This document shows, piece after piece, positions 38,237-46,596 of a DNA stretch of 64,000 nt. Below the pieces are notes generated by a model. The model was not told where the DNA came from. It did no database searches and saw nothing but the letters and a program-made list of their open reading frames with translations. How positions within the stretch are numbered: position 1 is the stretch's first letter; each line of letters opens with the position of its first letter. The position numbers were made by a program, and so were the translations under genes. Source of the DNA: Hominilimicola fabiformis (GTDB lineage: Bacteria > Bacillota > Clostridia > UBA1381); the NCBI RefSeq assembly GCF_020687385.1, contig NZ_JAJEQM010000016.1:1-64000 (forward strand). The letters run 5' to 3'.

Positions 38237-38272
38237 AAAGCAAGCTATACAACAAAATAGCTTGCTTTTGTT
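38237..38272 (+). terminator. Terminator closing the mra cluster
   Basis: AAAGCAAGCTAT (38237-38248) pairs with ATAGCTTGCTTT (38257-38268), then TTG and more T. Confidence 0.9.
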
Positions 38273-38298
38273 GCTTGAGAATGTGAGGTTGTGAAAAT

Positions 38299-39396
38299 AT
38301 GAATTTGGGATTTTATATGCCTACAAAGGTTATTGTGGGAAAGGATTGTGTCAGAGAAAACAGTGACGTTTTCAAAATAGGAAAGAAAGCACTTATCGTT
38401 ACAGGCAAAAATTCCGCAAAATTAAGCGGCGCACTTGACGATGTCAAATATGCGCTTGAAAAGAATAATATTGAATATGTAATATTCGATAAGGTTATGA
38501 GTAATCCGACAGTTGAGTGTGTGTATGACGGTGCGGAAACGGCGATGGAGGAAGAAGTTGATTTTGTCATTGCCATAGGCGGCGGCTCGCCGATGGACTC
38601 GGCAAAGGCTATTGCATTGCTGGCAGTATCGGACATTGAAAGAAAGAATTTGTTTGACGGCAACATAGGCAATAAGGCACTTCCTATGATACATATTCCG
38701 ACAACTGCCGGAACCGGTTCGGAGGTTACACCGTATGCGATTTTGACAAACCACGAAAAACAGACAAAAAAGAGTATTGCGTCACCATGCCTTTTCCCAA
38801 CATACGCATTGCTTGACGCAAAATACACAAAAAATCTCGGACTTGCCACTACGGTCAATACCGCAATAGATTCACTTTCACATTCGGTTGAAGGAATGAT
38901 GTCAAAGAGGGCGAATATAATGGCTGATGTAATAGCTAAAGAGGCTGTTAAAATTATTGCGTCAACATTTGATGATTTAATTAGCGGTGAACTTACGGAA
39001 GACGACAGAGAAAAACTGCTTTATGCGTCAATGCTTGGAGGTGTTGTCATATCGCAAACAAAAACAACGGCGGTACACGCAATGGGATATTCGCTTACAT
39101 ATTTCAAAAATATCGACCACGGCAGAGCAAACGGATTGTTGCTCGGTGAGTTTACAAAGTATATTGAAAGAAATGATAAGGACAGAGTTAAGGAAATATT
39201 GTCTTGTATGAATTTAGACAGTGCAGAAGAATTTAAAAATATTCTTGCGAAAATTTTGGGTGATAAAGAAAAGTTTGAAAAAGAAGAACTTGAATTGTAT
39301 GCAGAAATTGCTCAAAATGCAGGCGGTACACTAAACAGTATGTTCGTTCCGTCAAAAGATGAAATACTTCAAATATATGTTGAGTCATTGATGTAA
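38299..39396 (+). CDS. Iron-containing alcohol dehydrogenase
   Basis: 365 residues. The NAD loop is GGGSPMDSAK, followed by TTAGTGSEVTPYA, and metal-binding His residues lie in DSLSHSVEG, TAVHAMGYS and NIDHGRAN. This is the group III (iron) ADH family, which reduces aldehydes or ketones in fermentation. Monocistronic, with terminators on both sides. The substrate cannot be told. Confidence 0.93.
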   Translation: MNLGFYMPTKVIVGKDCVRENSDVFKIGKKALIVTGKNSAKLSGALDDVKYALEKNNIEYVIFDKVMSNPTVECVYDGAETAMEEEVDFVIAIGGGSPMDSAKAIALLAVSDIERKNLFDGNIGNKALPMIHIPTTAGTGSEVTPYAILTNHEKQTKKSIASPCLFPTYALLDAKYTKNLGLATTVNTAIDSLSHSVEGMMSKRANIMADVIAKEAVKIIASTFDDLISGELTEDDREKLLYASMLGGVVISQTKTTAVHAMGYSLTYFKNIDHGRANGLLLGEFTKYIERNDKDRVKEILSCMNLDSAEEFKNILAKILGDKEKFEKEELELYAEIAQNAGGTLNSMFVPSKDEILQIYVESLM

Positions 39397-39398
39397 AA

Positions 39399-39428
39399 AA
39401 ACGGCGGTCTTTGACCGCTGTTTTTTTT
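39399..39428 (+). terminator. Rho-independent terminator
   Basis: AACGGCGGTC and GACCGCTGTT (one G.U) enclose TTT, followed by T8. Confidence 0.9.
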
Positions 39429-39445
39429 ATGTGTGGAATGTTAAA

Positions 39446-39553
39446 GGGCGGCCAATGACCGCCCGTACGAATAAGAATGGCAGATAACCGCTTATGTTAA
39501 ACAATCGCTTATGTTAAACAATATTGTATGTAGGGGCGACCATTGGTCGCCCC
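39446..39553. repeat. Pair of GC-rich palindromes around a 17-bp tandem repeat
   Basis: Two related palindromes with CCATTGG-like centres lie here: GGGCGG...CCGCCC (39446-39464) and GGGGCGACC-ATT-GGTCGCCCC (39533-39553, then T9). Between them a 17-bp unit, CGCTTATGTTAAACAAT, is repeated exactly in tandem (39489-39505, 39506-39522). Palindromes of this style are dispersed intergenic repeats in many Clostridia. The second can also act as a terminator. Confidence 0.7.
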
Positions 39554-39604
39554 TTTTTTTTAGATATTAAGGCAGTAGGGGACGGCACCACTACGACCCG
39601 AGAA

Positions 39605-39697
39605 GCCACCCCCACAGTCGGCGTTGCCGACAGCTCCCCACAAGGGGAGCCAAAAAGCCTCTCCTTGAAGAGAGGCGTCACGAAGTGACGGGGTGGC
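39605..39697. repeat. 93-bp multi-hairpin palindromic repeat element
   Basis: The ends are inverted: GCCACCCC (39605-39612) and GGGGTGGC (39690-39697). Inside are four neighbouring hairpins: GTCGGC/GCCGAC (39617-39631), GCTCCCC/GGGGAGC (39633-39650), GCCTCTC/GAGAGGC (39657-39676) and GTCAC/GTGAC (39677-39689). The layout is like a tRNA-sized cruciform and matches repeat elements scattered in Clostridia genomes. No coding potential. It touches the end of the AraC gene. Confidence 0.75.
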
Positions 39698-39702
39698 AAA
39701 AA

Positions 39703-40512
39703 TCAATCACCAGTCAAAAAATCTTTCGGCGATTTACCGGTAAGTTTTTTAAACGCTTTATAAAACGTGGAATAATCATTAAACCCACATTCATAGCAAA
39801 GCCCCATAATATCCGCACCTTCGGAAAGCATTTGTTTCGCCTTAGTGATTTTTCTTGTATTCATAAATTCCTTTATTGTAATACCAGTCTGTTTTTTAAA
39901 TGTATGGCACATATAATACTTATTAATAAAAAATTTCTCTGCTAAAAAATCCAGTGTTATATCTGCGGAAATATTATCGGTAAGGTAATCTATTATATCG
40001 TCAATACGGTTATTATTTGTCGGTTTTATCGGCAAAACGGTGTTGTCAAGTGCATGATTTACCGCGACAAGAAACTGTAAAAAATACGATTTTATCATAG
40101 CGTCACTTTCGGGTACTCTGTTTAAAATGTAATGTTCAACATTTTTGAAATAATCGTAAAGTCCGAAAGACTGAACAATGTCTGACGGTATTCTGTTATT
40201 TTCGCCAATAGGTGAAGAATTTATTTTATCAAACAAATCAAATTCGGTGATAAAGTCGGGATGTATCTGCATAAAAATACGTTCATACGGCTTTTCTGAC
40301 TGAAAGAAAATCGTATGAAGTTCTCCTGGTCTTGTAAGCAAAATATCGCCGGGGTGAATTTTATATAGATTATCCTCGACTATGTACGTTGCATCACCCG
40401 ATATAAAATACAGAAATTCATAATATTTATGAAGGTGCAAGTTAAGCTCCGGAGGCTTTGAACGGAAATAACTGTAAAGATATTCTTTCTGTTTATATGA
40501 AATTGCATCCAT
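39703..40512 (-). CDS. AraC-family transcriptional regulator
   Basis: 270 residues from ATG 40512, 8 bases after GGAGG. The N-terminal cupin (about 20-110) has LHLHKYYEFLYFISG and IHPGDILLTRPGELH. The C-terminal double helix-turn-helix (about 165-268) has LAEKFFINKYYMCHTFKKQT and GFNDYSTFYKAFKKLTG. Such proteins bind a sugar or other small ligand with the cupin and activate transport or catabolic genes. It is alone, with no obvious target operon beside it. Direct repeats at its own promoter suggest autoregulation. Confidence 0.93.
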   Translation of the reverse strand: MDAISYKQKEYLYSYFRSKPPELNLHLHKYYEFLYFISGDATYIVEDNLYKIHPGDILLTRPGELHTIFFQSEKPYERIFMQIHPDFITEFDLFDKINSSPIGENNRIPSDIVQSFGLYDYFKNVEHYILNRVPESDAMIKSYFLQFLVAVNHALDNTVLPIKPTNNNRIDDIIDYLTDNISADITLDFLAEKFFINKYYMCHTFKKQTGITIKEFMNTRKITKAKQMLSEGADIMGLCYECGFNDYSTFYKAFKKLTGKSPKDFLTGD

Positions 40513-40534
40513 AAAATACACCTCCTACACAATT

Positions 40535-40575
40535 ATTATAGCATAAAAGGACAATATTTGCAATATTTTGGACAA
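40535..40575 (-). promoter_or_regulatory. AraC-gene promoter with 21-bp spaced direct repeats
   Basis: On the minus strand TTGCAA (40563-40558), a 17-base spacer, TATAAT (40540-40535). GGACAA (plus strand) occurs at 40549 and again at 40570, 21 bases or two helical turns apart, straddling the -35. This is the spacing of tandem AraC-type half sites. Confidence 0.65.
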
Positions 40576-40641
40576 CAAATGCAATGGAATAAATTTAATT
40601 ATTGTGTTATTATATAACCGTAAAATAAATCTCTCTCTCAG

Positions 40642-40680
40642 ACAATCGTATTCTTATATAGATACGGTTGTTTTTTTTAT
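40642..40680 (+). terminator. Terminator with no gene directly upstream
   Basis: ACAATCGTAT (40642-40651) and ATACGGTTGT (40662-40671) make a 10-bp stem (one U.G), followed by T8. The 130 bases upstream on this strand hold no gene, so it ends either a small RNA or the leader of the GGDEF gene at 40771. Confidence 0.7.
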
Positions 40681-40770
40681 AATAAAATATGTCGAAAAAT
40701 ATTTACTTGATACATTTTTTGTGATAGAATATTTATACCGATAATTTATAAAAAGGTTGAGGCAGTTGTA

Positions 40771-43089
40771 ATGTTGAAAAAATATTTTGAGGACGATAGC
40801 TATAATATAATGCCGTGTGGTGTTGTTGCGTTTCAAAATGACAGTACGCTTAAAATTATTTCGGCGAATGATTACTATTATTCGACTTATGCGAACGGAA
40901 ATTTTGAAAGTCTTAATATTTGTGAAGAAGACAAAAATATTATAGCTGATTTGAAAGATAAAAATGAAGTGGTATACAAATGTATTGTTTCGGACGGATC
41001 GATACGTTATATTTGTATGCATTTGACTAAATATAATGAAAATGATATTCTTGGTATTCTTATGGACGTTACGGAACAGCATACGAATCTTGTCAGGATG
41101 AAAGATGAGAGAAGATGTTTTACGTTTGCTCTTAAAAGTTCAAAAAATATTGTTTTTGAACATAACGTAGCGGACGATAATATGACTTTATATATTCCGG
41201 TGAAAGGTCAAACCGAACTGAAAAAACTGTCTATCCCCAATAATACAGAAGATGCTGTTTATGAGCTTACGGATAAAAGAGATTACGGTTATCTTAAAGA
41301 AAACATATACAATGAAAAAGTAGAAAATATAAGTGTCAGAATGAAGTTGCCGGGCAATAAGAATTATGAATGGCACCGCATTTTCAGAAATTTTGAACAT
41401 GATGAAAAGGGTAATCTTAAAAGAATTTTCGGAACAATAACGAATATCGAGGATGAAAAACATCATGAAAAAGAATTAAAAGAAAAAATCGAGATTGATC
41501 CGGTACTTCATGTCTATAACAGAAATGCAGGCGTCGAGAGGATTAATGAGTATATAAAATCCAATCCCGAAAGCAGAGATTACGCACTGTTTGTTATTGA
41601 TATTGACGATTTTAAAAATATAAATGACACATACGGACATTTATACGGTGATACCGTTATTGCCATGGTTGCGGAAATGCTGAACAAGGCAACCGATGAC
41701 GACGCTATTGTCGGAAGATACGGCGGTGATGAATTTTTCGTGTTTTTGAAAAGTAGCAGAATAGCAGAGAATGCCGACAGAGTTGTTGACAATGTATGTA
41801 AGATTAATATTTCAGAAGATAAGAGAATAACGTGCAGTGTCGGAGTGGCAGACGGCAGAATATTTGAAGAAGTGCCTAATTATAAAGCGTTGTTCTCAAA
41901 AGCAGATAAGGCGCTGTACAGTACAAAAAAGAATGGCAAGGCTCACTGGGAGATATACAATGAAAATATTGTGTACGACAATTCAAGCCATGCGATTGAT
42001 TATGAAGTTGAGGACGCCGAAAACAGTACGGAATTATTTAAGACACGCGATATGATGAAAGTGTTCCTTGAACTTTCTTCAAGTGCGAAAAACAGCGATG
42101 ACGCAATGTATAAGATTATTCGGTATGTGGCTGAAAAGTTCGATATTGACTGGTTTCAGATAATGAAGGTCAATACCAAGGAAGATTTAATCACAATAAG
42201 CTATGAATGGTGCAGTGATCCAAAATTTCAGAATAATGCGGGAAAAAGAGGATATTATGCTCATTCTGACATTGAGCATTTCAAAGAATTCTTTGAAAAA
42301 TATCCTGTATTTATTCTTTCAAATGAAAAAATAAACGGATTTTCGTTAAAGTTTCAACGTGAATTTGAAAAGAATAAAAAGAACGGTGAAGTGGTCTATA
42401 ATGCAAATATTACAACAGGAGATTCGTTCTTTATGTTTGTTTGTACGAGATTCGGATATGAAAATCCTTGGCAGATAGAAGAATGCGTTGAATTGAATAT
42501 GGCGACGAAGCTTATGACGATGTACATTTCTCAAAGCGATAAGGAAACGGAAAATGAGAAAAAGCTTAGAAAAATAATTGATTATGACCGCAAAACAAGT
42601 TGTTATACTATTGCAAAGTTTTATGAACAGATAGGCAGACTGAGAAAATTTGCAGAGGAAAAAGACGAACAGGTTGCTCTGTTACATACCGATTTTTCGG
42701 GAATGCTTGATTTCAACGAACGGTTCGGTCAGATTGAGGGAGATAAGGTTTTTACAGAGTTTGTAAACTGTATTTTGCCAAGTGATAATGATTATAATAT
42801 TATAACTCACATTGACGGTGCGGATATTTTTTTCAGTGCGTTCAGATTTAAAAATTTAGAAAGCTTTGATAAGATAGATGCGTTAAATAAACAATTCAGT
42901 AAAATGATTAATGAAAAATATCCCGGCGCGCATATTATTGTTAAAACAGGAATTTATGTGCTTAAAACAAATGAAGTTGTGGGAGTGGGGCTGGATAAGG
43001 CTTTGAAAGCTAAAAAGACTGTGAAAAATCCTACGGAATCATTTTGCATTGTCTATGACAAAGATAAACATGAAAATAGCCGTTGCTAA
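40771..43089 (+). CDS. Diguanylate cyclase with PAS-like, GAF-like and second degenerate GGDEF domains
   Basis: 772 residues, soluble. N-terminal PAS-like sensor regions (about 5-105 and 110-230) are followed by a linker with HVYNRNAGVERIN and an active-looking GGDEF domain with YGGDEFF (317-323). Then comes a GAF-like domain (about 425-590) and a second GGDEF-like fold (about 595-770) in which the signature is HIDGADIFF (680-688). The first would make cyclic di-GMP; the second is probably a regulatory or binding module. No RxxD inhibition site is seen five residues before the first GGDEF. Single gene with its own terminator. Confidence 0.85.
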   Translation: MLKKYFEDDSYNIMPCGVVAFQNDSTLKIISANDYYYSTYANGNFESLNICEEDKNIIADLKDKNEVVYKCIVSDGSIRYICMHLTKYNENDILGILMDVTEQHTNLVRMKDERRCFTFALKSSKNIVFEHNVADDNMTLYIPVKGQTELKKLSIPNNTEDAVYELTDKRDYGYLKENIYNEKVENISVRMKLPGNKNYEWHRIFRNFEHDEKGNLKRIFGTITNIEDEKHHEKELKEKIEIDPVLHVYNRNAGVERINEYIKSNPESRDYALFVIDIDDFKNINDTYGHLYGDTVIAMVAEMLNKATDDDAIVGRYGGDEFFVFLKSSRIAENADRVVDNVCKINISEDKRITCSVGVADGRIFEEVPNYKALFSKADKALYSTKKNGKAHWEIYNENIVYDNSSHAIDYEVEDAENSTELFKTRDMMKVFLELSSSAKNSDDAMYKIIRYVAEKFDIDWFQIMKVNTKEDLITISYEWCSDPKFQNNAGKRGYYAHSDIEHFKEFFEKYPVFILSNEKINGFSLKFQREFEKNKKNGEVVYNANITTGDSFFMFVCTRFGYENPWQIEECVELNMATKLMTMYISQSDKETENEKKLRKIIDYDRKTSCYTIAKFYEQIGRLRKFAEEKDEQVALLHTDFSGMLDFNERFGQIEGDKVFTEFVNCILPSDNDYNIITHIDGADIFFSAFRFKNLESFDKIDALNKQFSKMINEKYPGAHIIVKTGIYVLKTNEVVGVGLDKALKAKKTVKNPTESFCIVYDKDKHENSRC

Positions 43090-43108
43090 TTGCAACAGCT
43101 ATTTTTTT
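43074..43108. terminator. Bidirectional terminator between convergent genes
   Basis: AATAGCcGTTGC and GCAACaGCTATT pair around TAATT, with A- and T-runs on both sides. It serves the GGDEF gene and the facing membrane-protein gene. Confidence 0.85.
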
Positions 43109-44699
43109 ATTGGGTTTTCAATTTGTATAATCGGTCATAACTGTATTCATCAACAAGCTCGTAATTATTGTTGATTATATTCATAAACTGCTTACTGTTT
43201 ACAATGTCGATATTGTGTATAACTACCCACTTAGGTTGTTTTTCAAGCATCATTTGATTAATTTGACGACCGAACTCGGGATACATTTCCGACCACCATT
43301 CCTGAAGAATAAATATCTTAAAGCAAGGCATAATGTCGGCTTGCAAAAGCCAGGTTGCCGAAATGTCGTAGCAGTATACGCTGTCTTTGTCTTCATCGGG
43401 AATTTGCGAGCTAAGCTGTTTTGCACTGTAATAAATATCCGAATATACGTCGCTTGTTTTGGCAGGGTGACTTTGCAAATACAACTTCTTTGAGTAATGC
43501 ACTATATTTGACTCTGATTGAACAAAGTAATTTGCCAACGGAAATGCCATTATTACGCAAAGTATTACTGCAAGAATGTTTATTTTATTTGATGTAATAT
43601 AGAAGAATACAGCGCAATAAATCGGTATTAAAGGTATAAGCGTTGTGTAATAATGCGTGTAACTGAAACCGAGTAATATAGGTATCAGTGCGAATATGGA
43701 TATTGTTGTGATAAATGACGCAACCTTTGGACCAAGTCGTTTTGCGAAAAATGACGATATAAATATCATCATCAAGACAGGTGCAACCCATCGCAGAAGC
43801 AGTAATATGGCTGATGATGTCTTTTCTGACGAGCCTTCCGACGCGTATAGAAAGTTGAATACGAAAGTAGAAAACAACATATCCGACAGCGTCCCTTTAA
43901 TAAGGAAGAAAAGGCATACAGGCACTGCCACTATCAATACACCGACTATAAAATACAGTATATTTTTAAATATTTCTTTGATATGCTCGTTTATAAAGTC
44001 GGTCATAATCGTAACGAATACAATACCGCAGATAATCAGTCCGTTGTTTACGCGGATAAATGCACAAATTCCAAAACATATTCCGTAAATAACCATATTT
44101 TTGTGAGGGTGAGGTGCTTTTGGGTGCTTTGTGATGAATTTTAATGCGGTGTAAATCGCTATCATACAGTAGAGAATACAGTATTCTTCCGTTAAGTTGC
44201 CGTCACTGATTGTCGCACCGAATGCGAGAATGGTGATTATAACACAAATTACCGAGCGTATCGGTTTTGTGAAAAAACGTGCCGTTTTGTACATAAATAT
44301 CGAAGATATTGAAAGGGATATACATTGTAGTATGAATACGCCTACTTTTGATTTTGTCAGGAAATATCCCAATGCATTTATGTAAAACAAAATCGGACCT
44401 TTGTGGTCAAAATAATCTCTGTATGCATCCTTGCCGAGCGTTATCGCTTTTCCGAAGAATATGAAAATGCTTGAATCACCGTCGCATAAGTCCTTGTATA
44501 GCGGACTTGTGGACGCAGACAGAAGTAACAGAAATGCTATGCAGAATAATGTTAAAAATGCATAGATTATTAGATTTTTGCGTGTTTTTTTACTTTTTAA
44601 ACTCACTGATATTTTTGTACCGATTTTTTTCGGATTGAGTTTTTCTTGTATATTGTCTTTTGTATTTTGTAAGAATTGCTTAAATTCAATTTTGTTCAT
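43107..44699 (-). CDS. GT-C type membrane glycosyltransferase-like protein
   Basis: 530 residues: a basic cytosolic N-terminus (1-40), about ten to twelve membrane helices, and a final soluble outer domain. An outer loop after the first helix holds CDGDSSIFIFFGKA and then YRDYFDHKGP, the acidic/aromatic pattern of PMT/ArnT-like GT-C enzymes that use lipid-linked sugars (the DHKGP line is common in the GT39-like families of Firmicutes). The acceptor is unknown; cell-wall polymer or protein are possible. The promoter carries a perfect palindromic operator. Confidence 0.75.
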   Translation of the reverse strand: MNKIEFKQFLQNTKDNIQEKLNPKKIGTKISVSLKSKKTRKNLIIYAFLTLFCIAFLLLLSASTSPLYKDLCDGDSSIFIFFGKAITLGKDAYRDYFDHKGPILFYINALGYFLTKSKVGVFILQCISLSISSIFMYKTARFFTKPIRSVICVIITILAFGATISDGNLTEEYCILYCMIAIYTALKFITKHPKAPHPHKNMVIYGICFGICAFIRVNNGLIICGIVFVTIMTDFINEHIKEIFKNILYFIVGVLIVAVPVCLFFLIKGTLSDMLFSTFVFNFLYASEGSSEKTSSAILLLLRWVAPVLMMIFISSFFAKRLGPKVASFITTISIFALIPILLGFSYTHYYTTLIPLIPIYCAVFFYITSNKINILAVILCVIMAFPLANYFVQSESNIVHYSKKLYLQSHPAKTSDVYSDIYYSAKQLSSQIPDEDKDSVYCYDISATWLLQADIMPCFKIFILQEWWSEMYPEFGRQINQMMLEKQPKWVVIHNIDIVNSKQFMNIINNNYELVDEYSYDRLYKLKTQ

Positions 44700-44720
44700 T
44701 ATATGCTCCTGTGTTTTGTG

Positions 44721-44765
44721 TATTGTTTATAATACTATTATAAACAATATGATTATATTTGTAAA
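44721..44765 (-). promoter_or_regulatory. Promoter with perfect 29-bp palindromic operator
   Basis: On the minus strand TTTACA (44765-44760), a 17-base spacer, TATAAT (44742-44737). A perfect inverted repeat, TATTGTTTATAATA (44721-44734), one centre base C, then its exact complement arm (44736-44749), covers the -10 and the transcription start. A dimeric repressor would block initiation. Confidence 0.8.
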
Positions 44766-44841
44766 GCGAATTTACAGTTGAAAAAAATAAAAATGTGATA
44801 TAATAAAATTATGGTGTTATATATTATGGGGGTGTTGTGAC

Positions 44842-45071
44842 ATGAAATGGATTAAAACTTAGAAAGCATAGCAATAACAAAAACAAGCGGAAAATGCCCG
44901 TATTGCGGGAGTGATAATACCGATTATACTTTTGTGGGAAATCTCGGAGAGTATGGATACGGTGAAATTTGGTGTTGTGATTGTAAATCGGCATATCATT
45001 TGTCAAGGGTGCAAATTACAAAAGAGTATAATTTGAATAAAGAAATTCCTAAAAATATCATATATAGATAA
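44842..45071 (+). pseudogene. Frameshifted zinc-ribbon protein gene
   Basis: ATG 44842 sits about 8 bases after a GGGGGTG ribosome site but reads only MKWIKT before a stop. One added A in the A-run at 44854-44857 would join MKWIKN to an open frame of about 70 codons. That frame has CPYCG, then CCDC, and ends at 45071. The CxxC pair with CxxC spacing fits a zinc ribbon of about 76 residues. So this is either a recently broken gene or a homopolymer sequencing error. Confidence 0.7.
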
Positions 45072-45183
45072 ATATACAATAAAAAGAATAACCGGTCTCC
45101 TAACAGAGCAGGGTTCACTATAAAAACCCCGCTATCTAAAGGTTCTTTTAAAATAAGTATACAGAATTTATTGTAATACTAAT

Positions 45184-45228
45184 ATAAACCATATAAATAC
45201 TTGATATTCAAGCATTTATACGGTTTAT
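45184..45228 (-). other. Long hairpin downstream of the AIM24 gene
   Basis: ATAAACC...CTTGA (45184-45204) and TCAAG...GGTTTAT (45208-45228) match along 21 bases. The only two differences become G.U pairs in a minus-strand RNA, but A.C mismatches on the plus strand, so the structure suits a minus transcript. There is no U-run, so it may be a processing or 3'-protection hairpin. A smaller minus-favoured hairpin (AGCGGGGTT/AACCCTGCT) lies near 45108-45134. Confidence 0.55.
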
Positions 45229-45316
45229 ACGTTTTGGCGGAGTATCAAATTCCTTCTATAAAACAGAGAATACTGCCATAGGTTTGGCTGTATGACTTTA
45301 AAATTGATAAAATGAT

Positions 45317-46174
45317 TTATTTTAGTATTCCGCCGACGATACTGCCAACTAAACTGTCAGAACCTGAATTTGCAGTTGTTTGTTCAGGACCGTTTGATGA
45401 TGGATTAACTGTACCGTTCATGGTTGGAGCAACAAGAACTTTACCTGTACCACGATAGACATTTACTACACCTTCACCTGAAAGAGTAGAGCCGACTATG
45501 GACTTGCTTGCATTTTCTGTTGTAAATTGCAATGATGATGACCATGCTATTGCCATATTACCGTCTATTTTTAAGACATCATTATCTAATTCAAATTCAA
45601 CTAATTCTTCTCTCGGAACAGGTGATTCAAGCACACAAAAACCGTTACCCGAAAGTGTAAGGTTGAAAATACCTTCTCCTGATAATAATGCTGTGGCAAC
45701 ATCACTTCTTTTATTAATTGACTCTTGTATATTACCTTCACAAGCAAGGAATAAGCCGTCATCTAATACAATACCTTTTCCCCAAGAAGCAACATCTTCA
45801 ATAAGAAGGAAATTATAAGTCGGCTCTAACATAACACAACCTGTACCTGTGTAAAGCGGTTTAACGGCTGATTCACCTGTTACGGCACCTTTTACCAATT
45901 TACCGAAAAAGTCTTTAGCACCTGATACACCTGAATCCATTTCAACATCGCCTGTTATCCATTGCATTGCTCCTGCTTGTAATTTGACTGTACTATTATC
46001 AAGTTTACACAGTACTTGACGTTTCTTTACATTCATCTGCTCCATAAAATAAGAATTCATTGCAGTATTGCTATCAACGCTTAAATCATGTTGATGTTCA
46101 TAAATTGAGAATACACCGCCTTCAGCAATGCACTTTACATTGGAATTGTCAAAGAAATTATTAATTTTTATCAT
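45317..46174 (-). CDS. AIM24-family protein
   Basis: 285 residues, ATG behind AGGAG. A beta-rich AIM24 (DUF124) fold is seen, with several repeats of a G.G...L.P.Y and GEGIFNLTLSGNG style and the GSTLSGEGVVNVYRGTGKVL line. A low-complexity Ser/Asn tail (about 255-270) ends in a Gly-rich hydrophobic stretch. Bacterial AIM24 proteins have no settled function. It is last in a three-gene minus-strand group with a membrane protein and a Mor-like regulator. Confidence 0.85.
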   Translation of the reverse strand: MIKINNFFDNSNVKCIAEGGVFSIYEHQHDLSVDSNTAMNSYFMEQMNVKKRQVLCKLDNSTVKLQAGAMQWITGDVEMDSGVSGAKDFFGKLVKGAVTGESAVKPLYTGTGCVMLEPTYNFLLIEDVASWGKGIVLDDGLFLACEGNIQESINKRSDVATALLSGEGIFNLTLSGNGFCVLESPVPREELVEFELDNDVLKIDGNMAIAWSSSLQFTTENASKSIVGSTLSGEGVVNVYRGTGKVLVAPTMNGTVNPSSNGPEQTTANSGSDSLVGSIVGGILK

Positions 46175-46215
46175 AAGTTACATCTCCTAATTATATTTTT
46201 TATAGTGTGCCGGTT

Positions 46216-46581
46216 TTAAAATAGGCTGTCTAATTCGTCAAATGCATCATTTAAAGCATTTTCTGCCGCTCTTAATGGGTCTATGTAGAATATCATAAAA
46301 CAGCTGATTAATAGTATAACAGGGAATAGTGCTATAATAATTGCAAATATATCATTTGAAAGCAATGTTTCTTTGTGAGTATTGCATACAGTGTTTTTTG
46401 TGTAGTTTATTAGTGCAGATACAGAATGTCTGTTTTCTTTATCAATAGATAAGAAAGAGATTACAACAGCAAATAAATACAGAATTAACCCCAATAAACC
46501 GCTTGTTGTAATCATTACGATAACAGCAATTATTGCAATGATAAAAGTTATTATACCTCTTGTTTTTGATGGTTTATCCAT
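46216..46581 (-). CDS. Small membrane protein, unknown
   Basis: 121 residues, ATG behind AAAGGAGGT. Membrane helices at about 10-45 (two close helices) and 82-103, an acidic C-terminus (NDAFDELDSLF), and a soluble middle loop. I recognise no family. It lies between a Mor-like regulator and the AIM24 gene with short gaps, so the three are probably one operon. Confidence 0.65.
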   Translation of the reverse strand: MDKPSKTRGIITFIIAIIAVIVMITTSGLLGLILYLFAVVISFLSIDKENRHSVSALINYTKNTVCNTHKETLLSNDIFAIIIALFPVILLISCFMIFYIDPLRAAENALNDAFDELDSLF

Positions 46582-46596
46582 TTAGAAATACCTCCT

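Noticed and set aside
39489-39522. CRISPR-like repeats
   Set aside because: Only two adjacent 17-bp copies without spacers, and no cas genes anywhere in the window.
44824-45006. 60-residue minus-strand frame near the zinc-ribbon gene
   Set aside because: No ribosome site and low-complexity composition; the plus-strand frame with CxxC pairs explains the region better.
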